A stretch of 15,057 nucleotides of DNA from Bifidobacteriaceae bacterium (GTDB lineage: Bacteria > Actinomycetota > Actinomycetes > Actinomycetales > WQXJ01): NCBI GenBank assembly GCA_031279575.1, contig JAITIG010000166.1:1-15057 (forward strand). Reading direction: 5' to 3'. Position numbers and translations under genes: made by a program. The notes under the pieces were generated by a model that saw only the letters and a list, made by a program, of their open reading frames with translations, was not told the DNA's origin and made no database searches. Shown one piece after another: positions 6,936-14,305 of the stretch (within the stretch, counting starts at the first letter, position 1; every line of letters begins with the position of its first letter).

Positions 6936-9269
6936 GTGAGCGGAGTCAAGCGGGTTTTCAAGTTGGGCGGCAAATGGCTGGGCGGCCTGGCGGCCTTCGT
7001 GGTGGTGGCGGTGGCCTGCGGTATTGCCAGCTCGGCCATGCTGCTGCCGGTGGTGGAGGTGAGCTCGGCGGTGGCGGGCACCGGCCAGGCCATCATCGAT
7101 GAGCTGCCAGATGAGTTGACGCTGCCGGAGTTGTCCCAGAAGTCCTACCTGCTGGCGGCCGACGGCACCCAGTTGACCACGTTTTACTCCCAGAACCGCG
7201 TTGTGGTGGGCTTGAACGAGATCTCCCAGCACATGCAGGACGCCGTGATCGCCTTGGAGGACCGCCGTTTCTGGGAGCACTCGGGGGTTGACGTGCTGGG
7301 CATGGCGCGGGCCTTTTTGTCCAACTCCACCTCGGTGGGGGCCTCCACCCAGGGCGCGTCGACCTTGACGCAGCAGTATGTCAAGAACGCGCTGATTGAA
7401 AAGGCGGTGGCGGCGGGCGACAACTCCGGGGTCGACGCGGCCACCGACCAAACTTATGCCCGCAAACTGCGCGAGGCCAAGATGGCGGTCGCCCTCGAGC
7501 GCGAGCACGGCAAGAAGAAGGTCCTGGAGGGCTACCTCAACATCGCCCAGTTCGGCCCGTCCCAATGGGGGGTGGAGGCGGCCGCGATGTACTACTTCGG
7601 CGTCCACGCCTCCGAGTTGACCATTGTGCAGTCCGCCACCATCGCGGCGGTGACCCAGCGGCCCAACGGGCTCGACCCGGTGAACTTCCCCGAGGCCAAC
7701 CAGGCGCGGCGGGATGTCGCCCTGGCCGCGATGCTGCGCGAGGGCTACATCACCCAGGATGAATACACCGAGGCTGTTGGGCTGAACGTAACCGACACCT
7801 TGAACATCACCGAACCCCAAGGCGGCTGCGAGACGGCCGATTCGCTTTACCTGGCGGGGTTCTTCTGCGACTTTGTGGTGGCGGAGATCCTGCATTCGGA
7901 GGCCTTTGGCGCGGACGCCGATGAGCGCAAAGCCCTCTTGGACGGCGGCGGGCTGACAGTCACCACCACGCTGGATGTGGCGGCCCAGGCGAACGCCTTC
8001 AACGCCATCAACGACCAGGTGCCGATCGACAACACGCAAGGCGTGGCCCAGGCGCTGACCTCGGTCGAGCCCGGCACCGGGCGCATCATCGCGATGGCGC
8101 AGAACCGCTACTACAAGAGCGGCACCACCGAGGACCCGCTTTACACCTCCGTCAACTACAACGCGGACCTGCGCTACGGCGGGTCGAGCGGCTTCCAGCC
8201 CGGCTCAACCTTCAAGCCGTTCATCCTGGCGGCCTGGTTGGAGGCGGGCCATTCCCTCCAGGAGGCGTTTGACGCCTCCAAGACGACTTACAGCCCGGCC
8301 TATTTCAAGGCCAGCTGCGTCGATGGCGGCCGCGTTGGCCAAGCCAAGCCTTGGTCGTTCCGGGGCGGCGCCGCCAAGAGCGTCAACGCCTACACCGCCA
8401 CCCAGAACTCGATGAACGCGGCTTACGTGGCGATGGAGTACAAGCTCGACATGTGCGACGTCCAAGATGTGATCGGGCGCCTCGGCGTCAGCCGCGCGGA
8501 CGGCGCCGATTGGTCGCTCGAGCCGTCGATGGTGCTGGGCACCAACGAGGTCTCGCCGTTGGCCATGGCGGGCGCTTACGCGGCCTTCGCCAGCGGCGGG
8601 ACTTATTGCAAGCCAACCTCGATCGACGCCGTCACCAAAGCCGACGGCACCGCCTTGGAGCTCCCGGACAAGCAGTGCAGCCAGGCGATTAGCCCGGCTA
8701 TCGCCAACGGTGTGACGGCCGCGCTGCGGCGGGTGATCAGCTACGGCACCGGCACCGCGGCCCGCTTGGCGGACGGCCGCGAGGCGGCCGGCAAGACCGG
8801 CACCACCGACAACGCCAAGGCGGCCTGGTTCTGCGGCTACACCCCGCAACTGGCCACCGCCATTTGGACCGGCTACCCCGACCGCCAAAGAGACATGGGC
8901 ACCTATGGCGGCACCATCGCGGCGCCGGTGTTCCGCAACTTCATGTCGTGGACTCTTGACGGCGCCGAGAAGCTCAGCTTCGAGTCTCCGCCGCAGGAGG
9001 TCGAGCGCGGCAAACCGGTCCCGGTGCCCAAGGTGCTCGGCTTGGAGGAGAAGAAGGCCACCGAGACGTTGCAGGAGGCCGGGTTCTTCGTCGAGATTGG
9101 CGAGGGCATCCACTCCAGCACGGTTCCGCTGGGCGTGGTGATGGAGCAGGACCCGCGCGGCAGCGCCTACCCGGGCACCACCATCACACTGGAGTTGTCG
9201 CTCGGTCCCGAGCCGGCCCCGCCGCCGCCGCTTGAGACCGAGTCCCCGCCGCCCGTCGCCACCGGCTAG
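6936..9269 (+). CDS. ponA: Class A penicillin-binding protein, transglycosylase/transpeptidase with one PASTA domain
   Basis: A 777-residue bifunctional peptidoglycan synthase, closest in plan to actinobacterial PonA2. A basic N-terminus and one hydrophobic helix (about 15-40) anchor it with the rest outside. The GT51 glycosyltransferase domain shows the catalytic EDRRFWEHSG (Glu108) and GASTLTQQYVKN (140-151), polymerising lipid II into glycan strands. The transpeptidase domain has STFK (nucleophile Ser424, Lys427), SMN (492-494) and KTGTT (620-624), and cross-links peptides. One PASTA domain follows at about 697-758, which may bind muropeptide or beta-lactam-like ligands, then a Pro-rich tail. 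The GTG start is set by the membrane helix just inside it and by the -10-like element; no ribosome binding site is visible. It is convergent with purQ. Confidence 0.93.
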   Translation: MSGVKRVFKLGGKWLGGLAAFVVVAVACGIASSAMLLPVVEVSSAVAGTGQAIIDELPDELTLPELSQKSYLLAADGTQLTTFYSQNRVVVGLNEISQHMQDAVIALEDRRFWEHSGVDVLGMARAFLSNSTSVGASTQGASTLTQQYVKNALIEKAVAAGDNSGVDAATDQTYARKLREAKMAVALEREHGKKKVLEGYLNIAQFGPSQWGVEAAAMYYFGVHASELTIVQSATIAAVTQRPNGLDPVNFPEANQARRDVALAAMLREGYITQDEYTEAVGLNVTDTLNITEPQGGCETADSLYLAGFFCDFVVAEILHSEAFGADADERKALLDGGGLTVTTTLDVAAQANAFNAINDQVPIDNTQGVAQALTSVEPGTGRIIAMAQNRYYKSGTTEDPLYTSVNYNADLRYGGSSGFQPGSTFKPFILAAWLEAGHSLQEAFDASKTTYSPAYFKASCVDGGRVGQAKPWSFRGGAAKSVNAYTATQNSMNAAYVAMEYKLDMCDVQDVIGRLGVSRADGADWSLEPSMVLGTNEVSPLAMAGAYAAFASGGTYCKPTSIDAVTKADGTALELPDKQCSQAISPAIANGVTAALRRVISYGTGTAARLADGREAAGKTGTTDNAKAAWFCGYTPQLATAIWTGYPDRQRDMGTYGGTIAAPVFRNFMSWTLDGAEKLSFESPPQEVERGKPVPVPKVLGLEEKKATETLQEAGFFVEIGEGIHSSTVPLGVVMEQDPRGSAYPGTTITLELSLGPEPAPPPPLETESPPPVATG

Positions 9270-9318
9270 CCCGCCGCCCGCCTGCGCCCGCGCCGCGCGC
9301 GGGCCAAGCGGCTACGGG

Positions 9319-9615
9319 CCTAACGTTGGCCGCAACGCCTTGACCTGCCCGGACGGGTGCTTTCGCCTTAGCTGCCCAGCCGCCTGCGCCGTCGCCGCGA
9401 TGGGGGAAAGCAGGACCGGGCATAACGCCCAGCGCAACGCCCTGACCTGCGCGGACGGTTCACTTTCGCCTTAGCTGCCCAGGCCGCCCTGGCGGGCTCC
9501 GCGATCCGGGAAAGTGACTCGGACCTAACGTTCGGCCCAACGCGCTGGCCTGCGCGGACGGTTCACTTTCGGATTAGCTGCCCAGGCCGTCCGGGCCGGC
9601 TGCCGCCATCGGGCG
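9319..9615. repeat. Three-copy 102-103 bp intergenic repeat with internal stems
   Basis: The 378-base gap between convergent ponA and purQ holds no gene but three diverged copies of one unit. TAACG marks each at 9321, 9423 and 9526; TTTC marks each at 9361, 9464 and 9567. TTAGCTGCCCAG is present in all three. Copy 1 pairs TGCTTTC (9358-9364) with GAAAGCA (9406-9412). Copy 2 pairs TCACTTTC (9460-9467) with GAAAGTGA (9510-9517) and has an inner CCAGG/CCTGG hairpin with a 4-base loop (9479-9492). Copy 3 keeps the left arm but lacks the right one and looks truncated. The location suits a bidirectional terminator or a mobile intergenic element. Confidence 0.75.
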
Positions 9616-9647
9616 GGCGCCGGGGCGGGCGGGAACGCCGCCGCCTG

Positions 9648-10352
9648 TCAGGCTGGGACGCCCGCCAGGTGGGCGATCACCGAGGCGAAGAACTTGAGCC
9701 CGTCTTGCCCTTGGCGCAAGCCCGCGGCTGAATCCGGCCCGAAGCCCGCCTCGACGGCGTGCTCTGGGTGCGGCATCAGGCCCACCACGTTGCCGGCCTG
9801 GTTGGTCACGCCCGCGATGTCGTTGCGCGAGCCGTTCGGGTTCCAGCCCTGGTAGCGGAAAACGACCCGGCCTTCGGCTTCGAGCCGCTCCAACTCCGCG
9901 TCTGAGATTTGGAACTGGCCGTCCTGGTTTTTCAGCGGGATCACAATCTGCTCGCCCGGCTCAAAGGCGCCGGTCCAGGCGGTGGCGCTGTTCTCAACCC
10001 GCAGCGCCTGCTCGCGGCAGACAAATGCGCGGTGGTTGTTCTTGATCATCGATCCGGGCAGCAGGTGGGATTCGGTCAGCACCTGGAATCCGTTGCAGAT
10101 GCCGAGCACCGGCAGGCCTCCCTGGGCGGCGTCGATGATGGTCTCCATGACCGGCGCGAACCGGGCTATGGCGCCCGCCCGGAGGTAATCCCCATAGGAG
10201 AAACCGCCGGGCAAGATCACCGCGTCGGCCCCGCGCAGGGAGCGGTCGGCGTGCCACAGCGGCACGCCCTCGGCCCCGGCCAACCCGGCGGCGCGCAGCG
10301 CGTCGCGGTCGTCCAAGGTGCCCGGAAAGGTCACCACCCCGATTCGGATCAT
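9648..10352 (-). CDS. purQ: Phosphoribosylformylglycinamidine synthase, glutaminase subunit
   Basis: A 234-residue class I glutamine amidotransferase that supplies ammonia to PurL for the fourth step of purine synthesis, acting in a PurL-PurQ-PurS complex. The N-terminus [18 protein letters not shown] and the [14 protein letters not shown] block (47-60) are diagnostic. Cys86 in GICNGFQ is the nucleophile; His195 and Glu197 in MPHPEH complete the triad. The ATG at 10350-10352 overlaps the purS stop (ATGA) and is chosen over an in-frame start at 10391 because it gives the normal N-terminus. purL is not in the window; the next gene is the convergent ponA. Confidence 0.95.
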   Translation of the reverse strand: MIRIGVVTFPGTLDDRDALRAAGLAGAEGVPLWHADRSLRGADAVILPGGFSYGDYLRAGAIARFAPVMETIIDAAQGGLPVLGICNGFQVLTESHLLPGSMIKNNHRAFVCREQALRVENSATAWTGAFEPGEQIVIPLKNQDGQFQISDAELERLEAEGRVVFRYQGWNPNGSRNDIAGVTNQAGNVVGLMPHPEHAVEAGFGPDSAAGLRQGQDGLKFFASVIAHLAGVPA

Positions 10353-10855
10353 GCCGGCCCCCCGGCCGCCGGGTCGCCCGGCCTGGCCCATCCGCCCAGG
10401 TCATCCCCGGCCAAGTCGGTGCCGCCGACCGCCTCTGCGGGGTAGTCCGGGGCGCTGGGGCCGCCGGGGCGCGCCGCCGGGCCGAGCCCCGCCGCCGGGC
10501 CCGGGGCCAGCGGGTCTACCGAGTCGAGGCCCGCCGCCGGGCCCGGGGCCGGCGGACCGGCCGGGCCGGCCGGGCCGAGCGGGCCGAGCGGGCCGGCCTC
10601 GACCGCGTCTGGCTCTAGGCGCACGGCCACCACGTCTTCGATGATGGGGTTGGACAGCAGTGTGGCGGCCGCCTCGCGCGCCGCCTCGACCACCTCCGGC
10701 GTGGCGGGGCCCTCCACTTCCAGTTCAAAGCGCTTGCCTTGCCTGACGCCGCGGAATTGGGTCAACCCCAACCGCGCCAAGGCGCTGGCAACCGCTTTGC
10801 CCTGCGGGTCCAGGATCTCGGGTTTCGGCATAACGTCGACAATCACACGGGCCAT
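10349..10855 (-). CDS. purS: Phosphoribosylformylglycinamidine synthase subunit PurS with long C-terminal extension
   Basis: PurS is a small dimeric subunit that bridges PurL and PurQ in formylglycinamidine ribonucleotide synthase. Residues 1-85 are a complete PurS domain: [11 protein letters not shown] at the start, [15 protein letters not shown] at 16-30, GKRFELEV at 40-47 and [17 protein letters not shown] at 66-82. The usual protein stops about here (80-85 residues). This one continues in frame to 168 residues with an Ala/Gly/Pro-rich tail in which APGPAAGL occurs twice (103-110 and 117-124), coded by a 21-base exact repeat (10488-10508 and 10530-10550). The frame ends precisely in the ATGA overlap with purQ, so the tail looks translated unless an unseen frameshift exists. 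The ATG at 10853-10855 follows AGAGGA. It probably forms an operon with purC upstream. Confidence 0.9.
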   Translation of the reverse strand: MARVIVDVMPKPEILDPQGKAVASALARLGLTQFRGVRQGKRFELEVEGPATPEVVEAAREAAATLLSNPIIEDVVAVRLEPDAVEAGPLGPLGPAGPAGPPAPGPAAGLDSVDPLAPGPAAGLGPAARPGGPSAPDYPAEAVGGTDLAGDDLGGWARPGDPAAGGPA

Positions 10856-11099
10856 GGTTTCCTCTCGGGCGAACGTTGGCTGTCGCGGCCGCGACCGACC
10901 GCCACCAGCCTACTGTCCCGCCGCCCGCCCAGCCCCCGCCCAAACCGGCCACCCCCCGAACCGCCCCCGAAGCCGCTCCTGGCCAAGGCGGCGCGCGCCG
11001 CCGCCGCCCGCCGCCCGCCCAGCCCCCGCCCAAACCGGCCAGCCCCGAACCGCCCCGCCAGCGGTGGCGAGCTGGCGGCATCGGGCAGCGGGGGTGCGG
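10856..11099. repeat. purC-purS spacer: direct repeat flanking a palindrome
   Basis: The 244-base spacer is C-rich on the plus strand and shows no gene. A 35 bp segment (10917-10951) recurs exactly 90 bases later (11007-11041); similarity continues about 15 bases further with an indel. Between the copies lies GGCGGCGCGCGCCGCC (10987-11002), a perfect 16 bp palindrome. One copy of GCGGCATCG lies at 11075-11083, near the purC end. The spacer may hold a terminator or a separate purS promoter; neither is clear. Confidence 0.6.
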
Positions 11100-11999
11100 T
11101 CACCCGCCGAAGGGAATGCCGGTCAGGCGTTCGTAAGCTTCGATATAGCGGTCGCGGGTGCGCATCACCACCGCCTCGGGCAGTTCGGGGGGCGGCGACT
11201 GGCGATCCCAGCCGGACTCGCGCGTCAGCCAATCGCGCAGGTACTGCTTGTCGAATGAGGGCTGCGGGCCGCCCGGCTCCCAGGTCTTGGCGTCCCAATA
11301 GCGCGACGAATCGGGTGTCAGGACCTCGTCGCCGAGCGTGAAAATGCCGTTCGCGGCCTCGCTGCCGAACTCGAACTTGGTGTCCGCCAGGATCAAACCG
11401 CGCTCGCGGGCAATGCTCTCGGCCCGGGCGTAAAGCTGCAGCGTGGCCCCGCGCAGCCGGGTCGCGGCCTCGGCGCCAACCAGGTTGGCCACGTAGTCAA
11501 ACGGCACGTTCTCATCGTGGGCGCCGGGGCCGGCTTTGGTGGCGGGGGTGAAAATGGGCGCCGGCAGCCGGTCGCCATCCTGCAAGCCGGCGGGCAGCGG
11601 GATGCCGGTGACGGTCCCGGTGCGCTCGTATTCGGCCAGGCCCGAGCCTGTCAGGTAGCCGCGGGCGACGCATTCGACCGGGTACATCACCAGGCGTTGG
11701 CAAATCATGGCCCGCCCGCGCACCGCCACGGGCACATCGAGCGACACCAGGTGGTTGGACACGATGTCTTTTAGCTGGTCAAACCACCAGGCGGTGAGTT
11801 GGGTCAGAATCTTGCCCTTGTCCGGGATCGGCGTGGGCAGAACATGGTCGTAGGCGCTGATCTTGTCGCTGGCCACAATCAAGACCACGTCGCTGAACGG
11901 CGAGGCGACGGACGGTTCGTAAATGTCCCGCACCTTGCCCGAGGTCACATACTCCCAGCCGTCAAGCTGGGGGCGGTCCGGCTCTGTTGAGGTAGTCAC
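11100..11999 (-). CDS. purC: Phosphoribosylaminoimidazole-succinocarboxamide synthase (SAICAR synthase)
   Basis: A 299-residue enzyme that joins aspartate to carboxyaminoimidazole ribonucleotide with ATP, in de novo purine synthesis. Diagnostic blocks: SGKVRDIYE (20-28, glycine-rich ATP loop), VASDKISAYD (42-51), VARGYLTGSG (111-120), DTKFEFG (206-212) and DEVLTPDSSRYW (224-235). The length is normal for the longer actinobacterial/eukaryote-like form. The start is GTG at 11997-11999; upstream is GGGGGGC with no proper Shine-Dalgarno sequence, preceded by CAAACT. It is the first gene of a purC-purS-purQ set on the minus strand, although 244 bases separate it from purS. Confidence 0.95.
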   Translation of the reverse strand: MTTSTEPDRPQLDGWEYVTSGKVRDIYEPSVASPFSDVVLIVASDKISAYDHVLPTPIPDKGKILTQLTAWWFDQLKDIVSNHLVSLDVPVAVRGRAMICQRLVMYPVECVARGYLTGSGLAEYERTGTVTGIPLPAGLQDGDRLPAPIFTPATKAGPGAHDENVPFDYVANLVGAEAATRLRGATLQLYARAESIARERGLILADTKFEFGSEAANGIFTLGDEVLTPDSSRYWDAKTWEPGGPQPSFDKQYLRDWLTRESGWDRQSPPPELPEAVVMRTRDRYIEAYERLTGIPFGG

Positions 12000-12006
12000 G
12001 CCCCCC

Positions 12007-12012
12007 AGTTTG
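12007..12012 (-). promoter_or_regulatory. Putative -10 element of purC
   Basis: CAAACT on the minus strand ends 7 bases before the purC GTG. The spacing fits a leaderless start; the match to TANNNT is imperfect and no -35 is visible. Confidence 0.28.
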
Positions 12013-12099
12013 CCACGCCCTGCCCCGCCCGATGCCGTCCGCCCCCTCCCGTACCACCTTTCCCCCCGCCCGGCCCGGGCTGGGGCGCGCTTGGCAGAC

Positions 12100-12394
12100 C
12101 AAATCGGACCACGGCGGCGGATTTGGCCGCCATGGTCCGATTTGTACCCCGGCCCCGACCGCGCCGCCGACGTCGGCCCAGGTCAACGGCCTGCGCCCGG
12201 CAAGGCCAGGCAGCCCGCGGCGACCAAATCGGACCACGGCGGCGGATTTGGCCGCCATGGTCCGATTTGAACCCCGGCCCCGACCGCGCCGCCGGCGTCA
12301 GCCCAGGTCAACGGCCTGCGCCCGGCAAAGCCAGGCAGCCCGCGGCGACCGGATCGGACCACGGCGGCGGATTTGGCCGCCATGGGCCGAGTTG
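12100..12394 (-). repeat. 125 bp tandem repeat array with strong hairpins after rplI
   Basis: The 412-base gap between rplI and purC contains no gene but two full 125 bp units and the hairpin part of a third (12100, 12225, 12350). Each begins with an arm such as CAAATCGGACCA, then GGCGGC, a GGATTTG loop and the returning arm. Copies 1 (12100-12144) and 2 (12225-12269) have a 12 bp outer and 6 bp inner stem separated by one C/A mismatch. In RNA read from the minus strand that mismatch becomes G-U, giving 19 continuous pairs. Copy 3 (12350-12394), nearest rplI, has several mismatches. The 80-base spacers differ at about four positions by eye, so the duplication is probably recent. Probable function: terminator of the rpsF-rplI operon. 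Confidence 0.8.
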
Positions 12395-12411
12395 GAAGGG
12401 CCGCGGGGCCG

Positions 12412-12861
12412 TCAGGCTGCCACCACTACCAGGTTCAGCGGCGCCGCGACCGACTCGTGCAGGCGCGCCTGAACCGTGTAGTCGCCGGTGGTCTTGATCC
12501 GACCCGGCAGGTCAATCTTGCGTTTGTCCAGCTCGAAGCCAGTCGCCGCCTTGACAGCGGCCACAATATCGGCCGTGGTGACGGTGCCGAACAGCCGGCC
12601 CCCGGCCCCGGCGCGAACCGGCACTTCGACTGTGGTGGCGCGCAGTTTCTCGGCCACCGCCAGCGCGTCCTCCAACGACGCCATCTCGCGGGCCTTGCTG
12701 ACGCGGCGCATGCTGGCGATCTGCTTCTCCGCGCCCTTGGTCCAAGGCGTGGCCAATTTGCGGGGCAGCAGATAGTTGCGGGCATACCCGCCTTTCACTT
12801 CCACGATGTCGCCGGGCTCGCCCAGATTCGCGACGCTGTGGGTCAGGATGATCTTCGCCAT
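12412..12861 (-). CDS. rplI: 50S ribosomal protein bL9
   Basis: A 149-residue large-subunit protein that binds 23S rRNA near the L1 stalk. The N-terminal domain carries the family signature in 14-37 (GEPGDIVEVKGGYARNYLLP), followed by the long connecting helix (about 40-75) and a C-terminal RNA-binding domain with GRLFGTVTTADI at 88-99. The length is normal. The ATG at 12859-12861 is preceded by AGGAG with about 10 bases between. It is the last gene of rpsF-ssb-rpsR-rplI and is 32 bases from rpsR. Hairpin repeats follow its stop. Confidence 0.96.
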   Translation of the reverse strand: MAKIILTHSVANLGEPGDIVEVKGGYARNYLLPRKLATPWTKGAEKQIASMRRVSKAREMASLEDALAVAEKLRATTVEVPVRAGAGGRLFGTVTTADIVAAVKAATGFELDKRKIDLPGRIKTTGDYTVQARLHESVAAPLNLVVVAA

Positions 12862-12893
12862 GAGTTGCTTCTCCTAATTCCTAGGTGCCCGCC

Positions 12894-13133
12894 TCAGCGG
12901 CCCGAGCTTGCGTACGGCAACAGGGCCATTTCCCGGGCATTTTTTACTGCCCGGGCTACTGCCCGCTGCTCCTGGACAGACAGACCGGTGACACGGCGAG
13001 CGCGGATCTTGCCCCGGTCTGAGACAAACTTGCGCAACAACGCGACATCTTTGTAATCGATCTCCCCTTGAGGGCTCAGGCGCAGGGGATTCGCCTTCTT
13101 CTTGCTGGGCTTACGCGGTGGTGGCTTGGCCAT
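12894..13133 (-). CDS. rpsR: 30S ribosomal protein bS18, cysteine-free (zinc-independent) form
   Basis: A 79-residue small-subunit protein that pairs with S6 on the platform of the 30S subunit. The conserved core [22 protein letters not shown] is seen at 25-46, then [11 protein letters not shown] (47-57) and [13 protein letters not shown] (62-74). The N-terminal CxxC zinc motif of many S18 proteins is absent; that region reads [14 protein letters not shown] and the protein has no cysteine. The ATG at 13131-13133 follows AGGAAG with a 7-base spacer, and the MAKPP start is typical. The frame stays open far upstream through GC-rich spacer and ssb, but this start alone gives a normal S18. Confidence 0.95.
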   Translation of the reverse strand: MAKPPPRKPSKKKANPLRLSPQGEIDYKDVALLRKFVSDRGKIRARRVTGLSVQEQRAVARAVKNAREMALLPYASSGR

Positions 13134-13168
13134 ATTGCTCTTCCTTTGCTGTGTTGCTCTGCGTGGGT

Positions 13169-13202
13169 CCTGGGAATCCGGTGAGCAAACCGGGTTCCCA
13201 GG
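13169..13202 (-). promoter_or_regulatory. Intra-operon hairpin upstream of rpsR
   Basis: CCTGGGAA (13169-13176) and CCGGT (13178-13182) pair with ACCGG (13189-13193) and TTCCCAGG (13195-13202), giving 13 pairs with one internal mismatch and a 6-base loop. The stem is followed on the minus strand by 35 bases before rpsR begins. GCTGTGTTG occurs at 13148-13156 and again at 13209-13217, flanking it. It may be an attenuator, processing site or partial terminator between ssb and rpsR. Confidence 0.5.
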
Positions 13203-13279
13203 CTCGAAGCTGTGTTGTCTCCTGAAGCCGGAACTCGCTCCCCGGGCGGCGGGCCGCAGTGGGCCGCGCCCGGGGCGCG

Positions 13280-13383
13280 GACCGGGCCGGTTCCGGCGCC
13301 AGCCCGACCGGGCCGGTTGCGGCGCCGGCCGGACCAGGCCGGTTGCGGCGCCAGCCCGACCAGGCCGGTTCCGGCGCCGGCCG
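13280..13383. repeat. Four tandem 26 bp units between ssb and rpsR
   Basis: Units at 13280-13305, 13306-13331, 13332-13357 and 13358-13383 share a framework (GACC, GGCCGGTT, CGGCGCC) and differ only at a few two-state positions: GACCGGG/GACCAGG, TTC/TTG and ending AGCCC/GGCCG. The period is not a multiple of three, which argues against coding. The 355-base gap is otherwise GC-rich, without a recognisable gene. Confidence 0.75.
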
Positions 13384-13488
13384 GGCCGGGACCAAGGCCG
13401 CCCGGACTGGACGGGCCGCGCCGGCCGCGCCGACTGCCCGGGCCGCCCGCGCCGGGCGCCCCTGGGAGCGAATCGCGGGCCGGGGACC

Positions 13489-14304
13489 CTAGAACGGCGG
13501 GTCGTCCTGCGCGTTGCCGGTGACACCGGGCCGGGTCCAGGGGTCCTCGCCCGGGCCCGATTGGTAGTTGCCGCCGGCGCCCCCGCCGCCCGGCCCAGGA
13601 CCAGCCGGGCCAGCCGCACCAGCCGGGCCGCCCCCGGGCGGCGGGCCGCCGTAGGCCCCGCCCTCCGTTGGCGCAGGTCCGCCCGGCGCCTGCGGGGGGC
13701 CGCCTTGGGCTGGCGGGGGCCCGCCAACACCGCCGCCGCCCCCACCCGGGCCGCCGTACTGCTGTTGGCCGCCGTAACCGCCGCCCTGCTGGGCCGGCCC
13801 GCGGCCGTAGCCCTGGCCACCCTGGCCGCCCTGGCCGCCCTGGCCGCCGCCGTAACCGCCGCCGGCGCCGGGAGCGCCCCAGCCGGCATCGGACGTGCCG
13901 CCGTAACTGCCCTGGCCGCCGCTGTAACCGCCGCCCCGGGGGTTGCGCGCGACTTTGGCCGTGGCGTAACGCAGCGACGGGCCCACCTCATCGACTTGCA
14001 GCTCCACCACCGTGCGGTGCTCGCCCTCGCGGGTGTCGTAGGAGCGCTGGGTCAGGCGGCCCTGCACAATCACGCGCATGCCTTTGGTGAGCGACTCGGC
14101 CACGTTCTCAGCCGCCTCTCGCCAAACCGAGCAGCGCAGGAACAGCGCCTCGCCGTCCTTCCAGTCACCGGAGTTGCGGTCGTAGATGCGCGGCGTGGAG
14201 GCGACTGTGAAGTTGGCCACCGGCGTGGCGCCGTTGGCGGTGAAACGCAGTTCCGGGTCGCCGGTCAGGTTGCCGACCACCGTGATAATGGTGTCGCCAG
14301 CCAT
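13489..14304 (-). CDS. ssb: Single-stranded DNA-binding protein with very long Gly/Pro-rich linker
   Basis: A 271-residue SSB that coats single-stranded DNA during replication and repair. The OB fold occupies about 1-117: [16 protein letters not shown] near the start, VANFTVAST at 28-36, [18 protein letters not shown] (55-72) and [11 protein letters not shown] (74-84). Residues from about 120 to 255 form a Gly/Gln/Pro-rich disordered linker with GGQGGQGGQ and PPP runs, longer than the linker of typical SSBs (total 150-200 residues). The acidic tip QDDPPF at the C-terminus is the expected docking peptide for repair and replication partners. The ATG at 14302-14304 follows GGAGG by 6 bases, one base after the rpsF stop, so the genes are probably translationally coupled. 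Confidence 0.95.
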   Translation of the reverse strand: MAGDTIITVVGNLTGDPELRFTANGATPVANFTVASTPRIYDRNSGDWKDGEALFLRCSVWREAAENVAESLTKGMRVIVQGRLTQRSYDTREGEHRTVVELQVDEVGPSLRYATAKVARNPRGGGYSGGQGSYGGTSDAGWGAPGAGGGYGGGQGGQGGQGGQGYGRGPAQQGGGYGGQQQYGGPGGGGGGVGGPPPAQGGPPQAPGGPAPTEGGAYGGPPPGGGPAGAAGPAGPGPGGGGAGGNYQSGPGEDPWTRPGVTGNAQDDPPF

Positions 14305-14305
14305 G

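Noticed and set aside
10876..11136. A Pro-rich plus-strand frame through the purC-purS spacer with repeated PPPAQPPPKP.
   Set aside because: It arises from the 35 bp direct repeat, runs into the purC end on the opposite strand, and has no ribosome binding site.
12032..12497. Plus-strand frames across the 125 bp tandem array.
   Set aside because: They are Arg/Pro-rich translations of hairpin repeats and extend antisense into rplI; 125 is not a multiple of three, so copies fall in different frames.
13280..13383. The four 26 bp units as a CRISPR array.
   Set aside because: The units abut directly with no spacers and no cas genes are present.
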